Below the pieces are notes generated by a model. That model did no database searches and was not told where the DNA came from. It worked only from the letters and a program-made list of their open reading frames with translations. Below are positions 1 to 7,190 of a stretch of DNA of 9,921 bases, piece by piece. Position 1 is the stretch's first letter; the number at the start of each line of letters is the position of its first letter. The stretch is taken from assembly GCA_030656435.1 (NCBI GenBank), contig JAUSOA010000146.1:1-9921 (forward strand). The letters are read 5' to 3'. A program made the position numbers and the translations under genes. Source of the DNA: Acholeplasmataceae bacterium. Lineage in GTDB: Bacteria; Bacillota_I; Bacilli_A; Acholeplasmatales; Acholeplasmataceae.

Positions 1-1
1 A

Positions 2-571
2 ACTATATTAAGTGATTTAAAGCTAAAGAAAAATTCCTATTTTGTTGTTTCTGCACATCGTGAAGAAAATATCAATTCAGAGGAAAACTTTTTTGACCTA
101 GTAGAATCACTCAATTTGGTCGCTGAAACCTATAAGCTTCCTATCATCTTTAGCACACATCCAAGAACAAGAAAAATGATTGAATCCAAGAAGGTTACCT
201 TCAATCCATTGATTCAAATGATGAAACCATTAGGATTCATAGACTACAATCATTTACAGCTTCATGCGAAAACCGTATTATCAGATAGCGGAACCATTAG
301 TGAGGAATCCTCTATTTTAGGCTTTAAAGCTCTTAACATTAGACAAGCACATGAAAGACCTGAAGCGATGGAAGAGGCTTCAGTGATGATGGTAGGCTTG
401 AAATCAGAAAGAATTTTACAGGCACTCACAGTTCTTGAATCTCAAGAACCAAATACATTGAGAAGGGTATCTGATTATTCAATGCCAAATGTATCTGAAA
501 AAGTACTTCGTATTATAATATCCTATACCGATTATATCAATAGAACCGTATGGTCAAAATCTAGCAAATAA
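2..571 (+). CDS. fnlC: UDP-sugar 2-epimerase, FnlC/WbjD/Cap5G type (5' truncated by window edge)
   Basis: The frame is open from base 2, so the gene starts before the window; 189 residues of the C-terminal half are visible. A methionine-initiated reading from the TTG at 116 would cut into the conserved domain, so that is not the real start. The visible part has SAHREEN (residues 17-23), the active-site histidine region of non-hydrolysing UDP-GlcNAc 2-epimerases, then STHPRT, SDSGT (about 94-98) in the UDP-binding site, and ERPE (about 118-121). The wording around NIRQAHERPEAMEEA and the DYSMPNVS...YTDYINR tail resembles the FnlC/WbjD/Cap5G branch more than MnaA/WecB. That branch makes UDP-N-acetyl-L-fucosamine from UDP-2-acetamido-2,6-dideoxy-L-talose in the cytoplasm. 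By analogy fnlA and fnlB homologues should lie just upstream. A general UDP-GlcNAc 2-epimerase is the alternative. The gene ends 21 bp before the next one. Confidence 0.82.
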   Translation, partial: TILSDLKLKKNSYFVVSAHREENINSEENFFDLVESLNLVAETYKLPIIFSTHPRTRKMIESKKVTFNPLIQMMKPLGFIDYNHLQLHAKTVLSDSGTISEESSILGFKALNIRQAHERPEAMEEASVMMVGLKSERILQALTVLESQEPNTLRRVSDYSMPNVSEKVLRIIISYTDYINRTVWSKSSK

Positions 572-592
572 TTAGATGAGTGAGGGAAATCC

Positions 593-1438
593 ATGGTCGA
601 TTTAACAACAATTATTCTTACCTTAAATGAAGAACTGAATATTAAGGAATGCATAGAATCTGTTCAAGGCATTTCTAAACGAATTGTTGTTATCGATTCG
701 AATAGCACCGATCAAACGATTGCTATTGCGAAAAGCATGGGTGCAGATATTTATACACGTCCATTCATCAATCATTCCGATCAATTTCAATTTGGACTGA
801 GTGAAACTAATATTACTACTAAATGGATAATGCGTCTTGATGCAGATGAAAGATTAACAGAAAAATCTGCAGCAGAACTTGAGAAGGTTTGTAATGAAAA
901 CGAGAACACCAACGTTAATGGTGTTGTCGTTAGATTCGAAGTTAATTTTTTAGGCAAAAAGCTTCGCCATGGTGGAATTTATCCATTTAGAAAACTGATT
1001 GTTTTTAAACGAGGTCTCGGCCAAATAGAAAAAAGAAATATGGATGAACACATCTACTTAACTGAAGGTAAGTCCGTTATGCTAAAGAATGATTCAATAC
1101 ATAATGACTATAAGGATTTAAGCACTTATATCGATAAGCATAATAAATATGCAACCAAAGAAATGAAGGACTACTTTATTCAAGACGAATTGAAGCATGC
1201 AGATCAAAAGCTTAACCCTACTGCAAGATTCAAACGTTTCATCAAGTATAAAGTTTATTACAAGCTTCCAATGGGATTTAGAGCATATTTATACTATGTA
1301 CACCGTTATTACATTAAATTAGGCTTTTTAGATGGTAAAGAAGGAAAAATATTCGCATTCCTTCAAGCATACTGGTACCGGTTTTTAGTTGATGCCAAAA
1401 TATATGAAATGAAGAAGAATAAAAGAGGTAAAAAGTGA
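593..1438 (+). CDS. Family 2 glycosyltransferase (WaaE/KdtX-like)
   Basis: A 281-residue GT-A fold glycosyltransferase, probably cytoplasmic or membrane-associated, adding a sugar to a lipid-linked repeat unit. The N-terminus has the family 2 nucleotide-binding pattern (TIILTLNEE at 6-14), then DSNSTD at 35-40 and the metal-binding DADE at 83-86 (MRLDADE). The C-terminal part (about 225-275) is rich in Tyr, Phe and Lys, with KLGFLDGKEG followed by FLQAYWYRFLVDAK, a signature of the WaaE/KdtX-like group. No clear transmembrane helix is present. The ATG start is preceded by GAGGG (582-586), only 6 bp upstream. Its stop overlaps the next gene by 4 bp, suggesting translational coupling. In Gram-negatives the WaaE group works on LPS core, but related proteins are common in Gram-positive polysaccharide loci, so donor and acceptor cannot be named. 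Confidence 0.88.
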   Translation: MVDLTTIILTLNEELNIKECIESVQGISKRIVVIDSNSTDQTIAIAKSMGADIYTRPFINHSDQFQFGLSETNITTKWIMRLDADERLTEKSAAELEKVCNENENTNVNGVVVRFEVNFLGKKLRHGGIYPFRKLIVFKRGLGQIEKRNMDEHIYLTEGKSVMLKNDSIHNDYKDLSTYIDKHNKYATKEMKDYFIQDELKHADQKLNPTARFKRFIKYKVYYKLPMGFRAYLYYVHRYYIKLGFLDGKEGKIFAFLQAYWYRFLVDAKIYEMKKNKRGKK

Positions 1439-2568
1439 AGAAGAAGGTATTAATCATACTTGGAAGATATTTGCCTGGATATAAAGATGGTGGACCAGTA
1501 CGTTCTATTATCAATTTGGTAGATTCATTTCACGTACAATTTGATTTTCACATTTTAACTAAGGATCGAGATCAAGGAGATACTGATCCTTATTCTCATA
1601 TTCTTTATAATGAATGGAATACAGTAGGAAATGCCAAGGTTTATTATGCTCAAAACGAAAAAATAACTAAGGATTTGATTGTTCACTTATCAAAGCCTAT
1701 GGATGTTATTTATGTCTGCGGTGTATTTAATGATTATGTGTTTTATACATTGATACTGAAAATGCAAGGTAGGATTCAACAAAAGGTAGTCGTTGCCCCT
1801 ATGGGATCTTTTTCTACTGGTGCGTTTCAAATCAAAAGCACCAAGAAAAAGCTATATATTTCGATGTTTCGTATGCTTGGTTTATTTAAAAATGTTGAAT
1901 GGTCTCTAACTTCTGAAATGGAAGTGCGTGAGCTTCATCAGATCATCAAAAATCCAAAAAATGTGGTTATTGCTGAGGATTTACCTCGAATGTATGTTTT
2001 AAATCTGAATGAACTTATTAAGGAAGTGAATTCTTTAAATGTGGTTTTTATTTCTAGAGTCTCCGTAAAGAAAAACCTCACCTATGCGATTGACATACTT
2101 TCGAAGGTCAAGGGAAATGTAAAGCTTTCAATTTACGGGAATATCGAAGATTCAACTTATTGGAATACATGCTTAGAAAAACTTGCTTTGCTTCCAAATC
2201 ATATATCATGGGAATATCTAGGTGAAGCTCCATCTGAAAATATTTTATCTACATTTTCTAAATATCATGCTTTCTTATTTCCAACATTGAGTGAGAATTA
2301 TGGACATGTCATCTACGAAGCATTAGCGAGTGGATGCATACCAGTCATTAGCAATCAGACACCATGGCAAGACTTTGATGCATTTCAGTGTGGCTATGTT
2401 ATCAAGCTTGAAAACCTAAATCAATTTGTTTATACGATGCAAACCTTGATAGATATGAATCAAATCGATTTTGATTCATACCGTAATCGTGCTTTGCAGT
2501 ATGCAGTAAATAAATACCATAGTGCCCTACAAAATAGTGGTTACTTAGAAATCTTTGAGACTCGTTAG
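1435..2568 (+). CDS. GT-B glycosyltransferase, family 4-like (GTG start)
   Basis: A 377-residue glycosyltransferase expected to transfer a sugar from a nucleotide donor to the growing repeat unit at the cytoplasmic face. The start is GTG, inside a GTGA overlap with the previous stop; AGAGGT at 1424-1429 is its ribosome binding site. N-terminal acceptor half: KKVLIILGRYLPGYKDGG then PVRSIINL (21-28), the usual glycine-rich loop region. C-terminal donor half: ISRVSVKKNL (206-215), where R208 and K212/K213 sit in the phosphate-binding position, and an E-x7-E motif E287...E295 in SENYGHVIYEALASG, followed by CIPVISN. Length is normal for GT4. There is no signal peptide. The sugar transferred cannot be read from sequence; context suggests it may use UDP-L-FucNAc or another sugar made in this locus. 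Confidence 0.88.
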   Translation: MKKKVLIILGRYLPGYKDGGPVRSIINLVDSFHVQFDFHILTKDRDQGDTDPYSHILYNEWNTVGNAKVYYAQNEKITKDLIVHLSKPMDVIYVCGVFNDYVFYTLILKMQGRIQQKVVVAPMGSFSTGAFQIKSTKKKLYISMFRMLGLFKNVEWSLTSEMEVRELHQIIKNPKNVVIAEDLPRMYVLNLNELIKEVNSLNVVFISRVSVKKNLTYAIDILSKVKGNVKLSIYGNIEDSTYWNTCLEKLALLPNHISWEYLGEAPSENILSTFSKYHAFLFPTLSENYGHVIYEALASGCIPVISNQTPWQDFDAFQCGYVIKLENLNQFVYTMQTLIDMNQIDFDSYRNRALQYAVNKYHSALQNSGYLEIFETR

Positions 2569-2579
2569 GAGAAGATAAC

Positions 2580-3767
2580 ATGAAAATATTATTTATTGGC
2601 AGTGTGATTCATCCAAACGATTTGATGAAATTTTCTGGTCCTTCCGTTGCAGGTAATAAAATGCAGCTAGGCATTATCAGAGAACTTGAAATAATTTACG
2701 GTAAGGATTTATCAATCATCACTCAAATTCCGATCTCTCAATTTCCAAAAGAGAGAAAGCTATTCATAAAAAAACAAGATCTAGAAATATCTGAAAATAT
2801 CATAGCAAATTCAATTCCTTTCATTAATTTTCCCTTTATTAAGCAATTGAATATGATTAATCATACAAAAAGTGTAGTCAAAAAATGGTGTAAAGCAAAT
2901 AAAAACGAAGAAAAAGTCATACTTTCTTTCAATGCATTACCTCAAGTTTCGAAGCCTTCAACTCGTTATAAAAATCAATTCAATCTGAAAACCTTTGTGA
3001 TTCTTGCAGATCCTCCAATCGACCCAATCCATAGAGGATTAATCAAAAGAGCATTTAAATCCTTAGAGAATAAAATGTCAAGAACAGCTCTACGAGCATT
3101 TGATGGGGTGATTGCGTTAAATCAAAAAATGATTGACGATTACACACCCAATCAAAAAGGATTAGTCATTGAAGGTGGACTTGATGTTGGCCAAATGATT
3201 CAAAGTCCAGAACTGAAAAATAATATACCATTTAGAATGATTTACTCTGGTGCGCTTACTAATTATAGTGGTATTCTCAATCTTTTAGACTCGTTAACCT
3301 ATATAAAGAATCAAGATTTTGTGATTGAGATTTATGGTTCAGGTCAACTTCAAAATTTAGTCATCGAAAAATCACTTATTGACCTACGCATTACCTATAA
3401 GGGAAGCGTGAGTAATCAAGAAATGATGGAGATTCAAAGAAATGCAAATCTTTTAATTAACCCAAGAGTCGTTTTAGATCCTGTTAGTACTTACACATTC
3501 CCCTCAAAGATTATCGAATATCTTTATAGTGGAACCCCAACTATTACAACGAAGGTTAATGGTCTTCTTGAAGAGTATTTCCCTTATTTATTTCTATTTG
3601 AAGATGATTCAGCAAAAGGAATTGCAAATGGATTAAACAAAATTCTTCAAATGGATCAAAATAAAATCACTGAAGTCGCTTTATCTGCTCAAGAGTTTGT
3701 ACAAAAGCATAAAAATTGGATGATCCAAACTCAAAAAATAGTTCATTTTATAGAATCATCACTCTAA
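2580..3767 (+). CDS. GT-B glycosyltransferase, family 4-like
   Basis: A 395-residue glycosyltransferase, clearly different from the one just upstream. It begins KILFIGSVIHPND and has GPSVAGNKMQLGI (20-32), a nucleotide-sugar transferase N-terminal loop pattern. The C-terminal Rossmann half contains MIYSGALTNYSGI (220-232), VIEIYGSG (248-255), YKGSVSNQEM (273-282) and INPR (293-296). The donor-site stretch TYTFPSKIIEYLYSGTP (304-320) follows, with E313 in place of the usual last glutamate of E-x7-E; the first glutamate is not evident. The ATG start has AGGAGA (2567-2572) 7 bp upstream, overlapping the previous gene's TAG stop, so the two are almost certainly co-transcribed. No membrane segments are seen. 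Donor and linkage are unknown. Being directly before the polymerase fits a late step in repeat-unit assembly. Confidence 0.85.
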   Translation: MKILFIGSVIHPNDLMKFSGPSVAGNKMQLGIIRELEIIYGKDLSIITQIPISQFPKERKLFIKKQDLEISENIIANSIPFINFPFIKQLNMINHTKSVVKKWCKANKNEEKVILSFNALPQVSKPSTRYKNQFNLKTFVILADPPIDPIHRGLIKRAFKSLENKMSRTALRAFDGVIALNQKMIDDYTPNQKGLVIEGGLDVGQMIQSPELKNNIPFRMIYSGALTNYSGILNLLDSLTYIKNQDFVIEIYGSGQLQNLVIEKSLIDLRITYKGSVSNQEMMEIQRNANLLINPRVVLDPVSTYTFPSKIIEYLYSGTPTITTKVNGLLEEYFPYLFLFEDDSAKGIANGLNKILQMDQNKITEVALSAQEFVQKHKNWMIQTQKIVHFIESSL

Positions 3768-3799
3768 ATTTATTTTTTATGGAAAGGAAGTGAAATAAG

Positions 3800-4894
3800 A
3801 TGTTGTTCTACATAATACTATTCATTATTTGTGTCTTTTTATCTTATTTTTCATCCTTTTTACATGAAAACAAATATGAAAACAAAAAAGTTTTATTCTT
3901 AATTGATTTTCTACCCTATTTGATTTTAATCATTATCACAGGTTTTAGGTATAACGTTGGTACCGATTATATCGGTTACACAAGAAACTTTGTTACATTG
4001 AAGTATGCTGATATCGAACGTATTGAGTTTTCATTTCGATTGATTGTTTCAATGGTTCATCAATTGGGTCTTGATCAACAGCTAATGTTCTTTATTTATT
4101 CAACAATCACCTACACACTGATTTTTCTAGGTGTACGTTATTTTGATCCTGAAGGAAAATATAGACATTTCGTAATGGCATTACTGATCACATTATTCCT
4201 ATTCAATATATTCAATACCATCAGACAGATGGCAGCAGTAGCAATCATCTTTTATTCCTTAAAATACATTTTAGAGAAGAAGTATATCATTTATGTGGTT
4301 TTGATATTACTCGGATATTTCTTTCATAAATCTGCAATCGTCTTTGGTGTATTCTTCTTGATTATTTTACAGTTTAATATACGCTTCTATTTAGGCTTAT
4401 TGATTGTTGCACCTGTTATGTTTTTTACAAACTTTATCAATTTTGTGATTTCACTTTATGTTCGTTTTACAGGTAGTGTATTTTATCAAATCTACGCATC
4501 TGGTGGTAATGCACGTGTCAATGTTTCTAGTGGGATAGGAATTTTAATCTTCTTTGTGATTGCAGTCATATTCTATATTTTCTACGATCAAATTGTGAAA
4601 ACAAAGAAACAGGAAATGATTGTTAAGCTTTATATCATCTATGCATCCTTATATCTCATTTTCTTACCTTCAGAAATTGCAACTCGAATGCTTTATTACC
4701 CTTTAATGATTGTTCCTCTCGCACTTCCACTACTCATTGAGATTTCTAAAGATGAAAAGGAACAAATTTACATCAAATATGTCATGATTGCTATTGTTTT
4801 ACTCCTTTTTGGAGATTTAATGCTATCATCTATACCTTATTTCGAAAGTGGTGGGGTGTTAGAATACGCGTTTAGATTTATCGGTAAAGGATAG
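3800..4894 (+). CDS. EpsG-family polysaccharide polymerase (Wzy-like), multi-spanning membrane protein
   Basis: A 364-residue integral membrane protein with about nine or ten hydrophobic segments (roughly 2-19, 32-48, 93-113, 124-155, 161-175, 178-220, 246-262, 275-290, 297-314, 325-345). Hallmarks of the EpsG family are visible: FRYNVGTDYIGY at 49-60 after the second segment, NTIRQ at 139-143, FHKSA at 175-179, and R296 in ATRMLYYP. EpsG proteins are thought to polymerise lipid-linked repeat units on the outer face of the cytoplasmic membrane, equivalent to Wzy. The start ATG has AAAGGAAG (3783-3790) upstream. The 32-bp gap from the glycosyltransferase gene contains no terminator. A short charged loop carries a 12-bp tandem duplication. 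It is the last gene of the first block; the next gene has its own promoter. An O-antigen ligase role is less likely because ligases have a different periplasmic-loop pattern. Confidence 0.87.
   Translation: MLFYIILFIICVFLSYFSSFLHENKYENKKVLFLIDFLPYLILIIITGFRYNVGTDYIGYTRNFVTLKYADIERIEFSFRLIVSMVHQLGLDQQLMFFIYSTITYTLIFLGVRYFDPEGKYRHFVMALLITLFLFNIFNTIRQMAAVAIIFYSLKYILEKKYIIYVVLILLGYFFHKSAIVFGVFFLIILQFNIRFYLGLLIVAPVMFFTNFINFVISLYVRFTGSVFYQIYASGGNARVNVSSGIGILIFFVIAVIFYIFYDQIVKTKKQEMIVKLYIIYASLYLIFLPSEIATRMLYYPLMIVPLALPLLIEISKDEKEQIYIKYVMIAIVLLLFGDLMLSSIPYFESGGVLEYAFRFIGKG
3864..3887 (+). repeat. In-frame 12-bp tandem duplication in the polymerase gene
   Basis: Two adjacent copies of ATGAAAACAAA plus one base (3864-3875 ending in T, 3876-3887 ending in A) differ only at the last position. 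In the reading frame they give ENKY then ENKK (residues 23-30) in the loop between the first two membrane segments. Adding or losing a copy would keep the frame. It may be simple slippage in A-rich DNA. Confidence 0.6.
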
Positions 4895-4929
4895 CTTTAC
4901 AAATGAAGTTACTTATGGAATCAAAGTAT

Positions 4930-4982
4930 TAGAAAACAAACATTTGATTATCAATCTAATTTTGACAGGTCTTTGTTTTCTA
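4930..4982. repeat. 11-bp perfect inverted repeat around the -35 box
   Basis: TAGAAAACAAA (4930-4940) and TTTGTTTTCTA (4972-4982) are exact reverse complements separated by 31 bp. The left arm lies about 21 bp upstream of the -35 box and the right arm fills most of the spacer between -35 and -10. It could be a paired operator for a repressor that loops or occludes the promoter. As RNA it would be a weak stem (two G-C pairs, 31-base loop) with no U-tract, so a terminator is unlikely. Function is inferred from position. Confidence 0.5.
4944..4954. repeat. Short palindrome TTGAT-T-ATCAA upstream of the -35 box
   Basis: Five-base arms (TTGAT and ATCAA) flank a central T, ending 7 bp before TTGACA, inside the loop of the larger inverted repeat. 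The size and position suit a half-overlapping operator or activator site, but short AT-rich palindromes are common by chance. Confidence 0.35.
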
Positions 4983-4991
4983 TGCTATAAT
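4962..4991 (+). promoter_or_regulatory. Sigma-A-type promoter for the Wzz/CDP-sugar operon
   Basis: The -35 box TTGACA (4962-4967) and the -10 box TATAAT (4986-4991) both match consensus exactly, with an 18-bp spacer that ends in TGC, giving an extended -10 element. Transcription should begin near 4998, giving a leader of about 20 bases that includes GGAGGA (5010-5015), the ribosome binding site for the ATG at 5020. It lies in the only gap longer than 45 bp in the window, between the polymerase and the Wzz-like gene. A second TATAAT (4993-4998) is 25 bp from the -35 box and is not expected to pair with it. The match is by eye; activity is inferred. Confidence 0.85.
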
Positions 4992-5004
4992 TTATAATTA
5001 TAAA
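4991..5004. repeat. 14-bp perfect palindrome over the transcription start
   Basis: TTTATAATTATAAA equals its own reverse complement and covers the last base of the -10 box through the expected start of transcription (about 4998). A protein bound here would block open-complex formation. It is made only of A and T, so chance occurrence is plausible and regulatory function is a guess. Confidence 0.4.
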
Positions 5005-5019
5005 CAAACGGAGGATAAT

Positions 5020-6372
5020 ATGAATAATCCAGCTACAAACGAAGTACAATCATCTAAACCAATTACATTAAAAGACATTATTATGATTGTTTGGAATCGT
5101 AAATTTCTTTTAATGATTGCATGCTTTATTGGATTGGTGGTCACGGTCATTGGAGGCATTATTTTTAATTCCACAAACTCCAAGATTTCGACTATTGTTG
5201 AGTTTCAATGGAGTGGAATTACAGCAGGTGAATATCCTGATGGAAAGAGATTTGATTACACGAATATTTTTGAATCCTACATATTCGCTGAAGCAATTGC
5301 TGAGCTCTCTATTGAGAATGCTACAACCAACGAAATGCGTTCAAATATCAAGGTTGCTCCAATCATTCCTGGAAATGTATATGATTTAATTGAAGCTGAG
5401 CTTTTAAGAGGAAATCAAATTACATATTTTCCCAATGTGTTTAGTATTTCAGTCAATCATTCTAAACTAGGATTAAGTAAGACAGAAGGAGCACAACTTT
5501 TATCATTATTAATTGATAAATACCGTGTTGATTTTGAAAAGAAATATATTGAAAGAGCTGTTGTTGTTGATTTTACAAAGGTAAGTCTAGAAAACTATGA
5601 CTACTCAGAAGCACATCAAATCTTAGAATCTCAAGTGATTCTAATTGAAAATGCTGTTGACCGTGTACTTCCTTTAGGATCTTCATTTGTATCCACACAG
5701 TTAGGTATAGGCTTTAATGACATTATCGTTAGAACTCAATTAATATCTAATATTGAACTCCGTTCGATTTCTGCAAGAATTAATAATTATCTATTAACAA
5801 AGGATGTTACTTTGACTGTGACTAGATATCGCTATGATATCGAACGCTTGGAATTAGATTTAGCCAAATATCACGCAATTGAAACTGGTCTAGATACATT
5901 GATAACAAATTATATAGGATCCACTGCAATCATCATTATTCCAGGTCTCGATATGGATGATATTAAAGTTGAACCTTATTTAAGCACTCTTTATGCAAAG
6001 TTAGTCGATGTTAAATCGAAAATAGCGAATGCAGAACAAGATGTCGCATATTATGAAATTAGAATTGATCGTCTACTCGGTAATGATCCTTTATTCATCA
6101 TTACACCAGAGCAGGTCGTTACTGAAACAGCAATCGTTGAAGACTCCATTCAATCAACAAACTTGATTTTATCCAAAGTTGTCGAAGATATGCAAATTCT
6201 TTTAGAAGAATACAATCAATATGTAATTCAATCTCAAATTCGTCCAGTGATGGCACCTCAATATGTAGCTAGAATTAATTTAATGATCTTTGCTATCGTG
6301 GGTATCGCATTAGGTGGAAGTATTGGGCTTGCTTATGTCTTCATCAATTACCAGAAAAAACAAAACGATTAA
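5020..6372 (+). CDS. Wzz/YveK-like polysaccharide co-polymerase (chain-length determinant)
   Basis: A 450-residue protein with the layout of polysaccharide co-polymerases: a short cytoplasmic N-terminus with TLKDIIMIVWNRKFLL, a first membrane helix at about 29-49, a long extracytoplasmic region (50-418) with helical, probably coiled-coil stretches (about 270-350 and 380-405), a proline-containing segment RPVMAPQ (408-414), and a second helix at about 420-443 rich in glycine and small residues. Such proteins set chain length and work with the Wzy/EpsG polymerase. The C-terminal tail is only about seven residues, with no Tyr cluster and no fused kinase, and no BY-kinase gene is adjacent. Sequence similarity to known Wzz is weak by eye; the call rests mainly on topology and context. 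Strong promoter and GGAGGA precede the ATG. Confidence 0.72.
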   Translation: MNNPATNEVQSSKPITLKDIIMIVWNRKFLLMIACFIGLVVTVIGGIIFNSTNSKISTIVEFQWSGITAGEYPDGKRFDYTNIFESYIFAEAIAELSIENATTNEMRSNIKVAPIIPGNVYDLIEAELLRGNQITYFPNVFSISVNHSKLGLSKTEGAQLLSLLIDKYRVDFEKKYIERAVVVDFTKVSLENYDYSEAHQILESQVILIENAVDRVLPLGSSFVSTQLGIGFNDIIVRTQLISNIELRSISARINNYLLTKDVTLTVTRYRYDIERLELDLAKYHAIETGLDTLITNYIGSTAIIIIPGLDMDDIKVEPYLSTLYAKLVDVKSKIANAEQDVAYYEIRIDRLLGNDPLFIITPEQVVTETAIVEDSIQSTNLILSKVVEDMQILLEEYNQYVIQSQIRPVMAPQYVARINLMIFAIVGIALGGSIGLAYVFINYQKKQND

Positions 6373-6412
6373 TTTTTACTAGATTCTTTTATCCATTGAG
6401 GAGGAAATACAA

Positions 6413-7189
6413 ATGAAAGTTGTAATTTTGGCAGGGGGATTTGGTACAAGAATCAGTGAAGAGAGCCATTTAATACCAAAACCAATGATTAGAATTGGTG
6501 AACAACCGATATTGTGGCACATTATGAAGTATTATTCTTCGTTTGGTTTCAATGATTTTATTATATGTTGCGGCTATAAGCAACATATAATCAAGGATTT
6601 TTTCAATAATTACTATATTAACAATTCCGATATAACCTTTGATTTTTCTAAAAAGAACACTGTTGAAATCCATAAGAGTCAGTCAGAACCATGGAAAGTG
6701 ACTTTAGTCGACACTGGCTTAAATACGATGACTGGTGGACGAATCAAAAAAATTAGAGATTATATTGGTAACGATACCTTTATGCTGACTTACGGAGATG
6801 GTGTTTCAAATGTTGATTTGAACGCACTACTTAAGTTTCATCAGCAGTCTAAGAAGAAGGCCACTCTAACTGCTATTCAGCCTGGTGGTCGTTTTGGTAT
6901 GCTTGAAATTGATCATTTGAACATGATCAATAACTTCAAGGAAAAGTCGAAAGAAGATGGTGGATGGATTAATGGTGGTTTTATGGTGCTTGAGCCATCA
7001 GTCATTGATTCAATTGAAGGAGACATGACTGTCTTTGAGCATGAGCCACTTGAACTACTTGCAAGTCAAAATGAACTCAATGCCTATAAGCATCATGATT
7101 TTTGGCAATGCATGGATACCGTTAGAGATAAGGATTTATTAGAAAGATTGTGGGCATCAACAAAACCACCTTGGAAGGTGTGGAAGTAA
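6413..7189 (+). CDS. rfbF: Glucose-1-phosphate cytidylyltransferase
   Basis: A 258-residue nucleotidyltransferase that makes CDP-glucose and pyrophosphate from CTP and alpha-D-glucose 1-phosphate, the first step to CDP-linked deoxysugars. The N-terminal signature LAGGFGTRISEES (6-18) leads into PKPM with K23, the CTP-phosphate-contacting region. TYGDGVSN (126-133) carries the metal-binding aspartate D129. Other family landmarks are VDTG (99-102), TGGR (107-110), the NGGFMVLEP block and the closing PPWKVWK. Length is typical for RfbF/DdhA. These features separate it from RmlA (dTDP) and GalU (UDP). The ATG start follows GAGGAGGA (6398-6405), 40 bp after the Wzz-like gene, with no terminator between them. 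The next gene starts 2 bp after its stop. Confidence 0.95.
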   Translation: MKVVILAGGFGTRISEESHLIPKPMIRIGEQPILWHIMKYYSSFGFNDFIICCGYKQHIIKDFFNNYYINNSDITFDFSKKNTVEIHKSQSEPWKVTLVDTGLNTMTGGRIKKIRDYIGNDTFMLTYGDGVSNVDLNALLKFHQQSKKKATLTAIQPGGRFGMLEIDHLNMINNFKEKSKEDGGWINGGFMVLEPSVIDSIEGDMTVFEHEPLELLASQNELNAYKHHDFWQCMDTVRDKDLLERLWASTKPPWKVWK

Positions 7190-7190
7190 C

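Noticed and set aside
116..118. TTG as start of the first gene
   Set aside because: The frame stays open to base 2 and already encodes the conserved SAHREEN region before it, so the gene is cut by the window edge.
1314..1514. 66-codon open frame on the - strand
   Set aside because: Antisense to the overlap of two well-supported glycosyltransferase genes; the hydrophobic look comes from reading AT-rich DNA backwards.
4895..4982. Possible intrinsic terminator after the polymerase gene
   Set aside because: The 11-bp stem has only two G-C pairs, a 31-base loop and no U-run after it. Read-through from the first block cannot be excluded.
4993..4998. Second TATAAT as an alternative -10 box
   Set aside because: It is 25 bp from TTGACA, too far, and no other -35 box is seen at a suitable distance.
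4998..5183. 61-codon open frame on the - strand across the promoter end
   Set aside because: It is antisense to the start of the Wzz-like gene, with no family resemblance; the + strand promoter and ribosome binding site explain the region.
5117..5389. 90-codon open frame on the + strand
   Set aside because: It lies wholly inside the Wzz-like gene in another frame, has no ribosome binding site and no recognisable motif.
6470..6673. 67-codon open frame on the - strand
   Set aside because: Antisense to rfbF, whose motifs fully account for the region.
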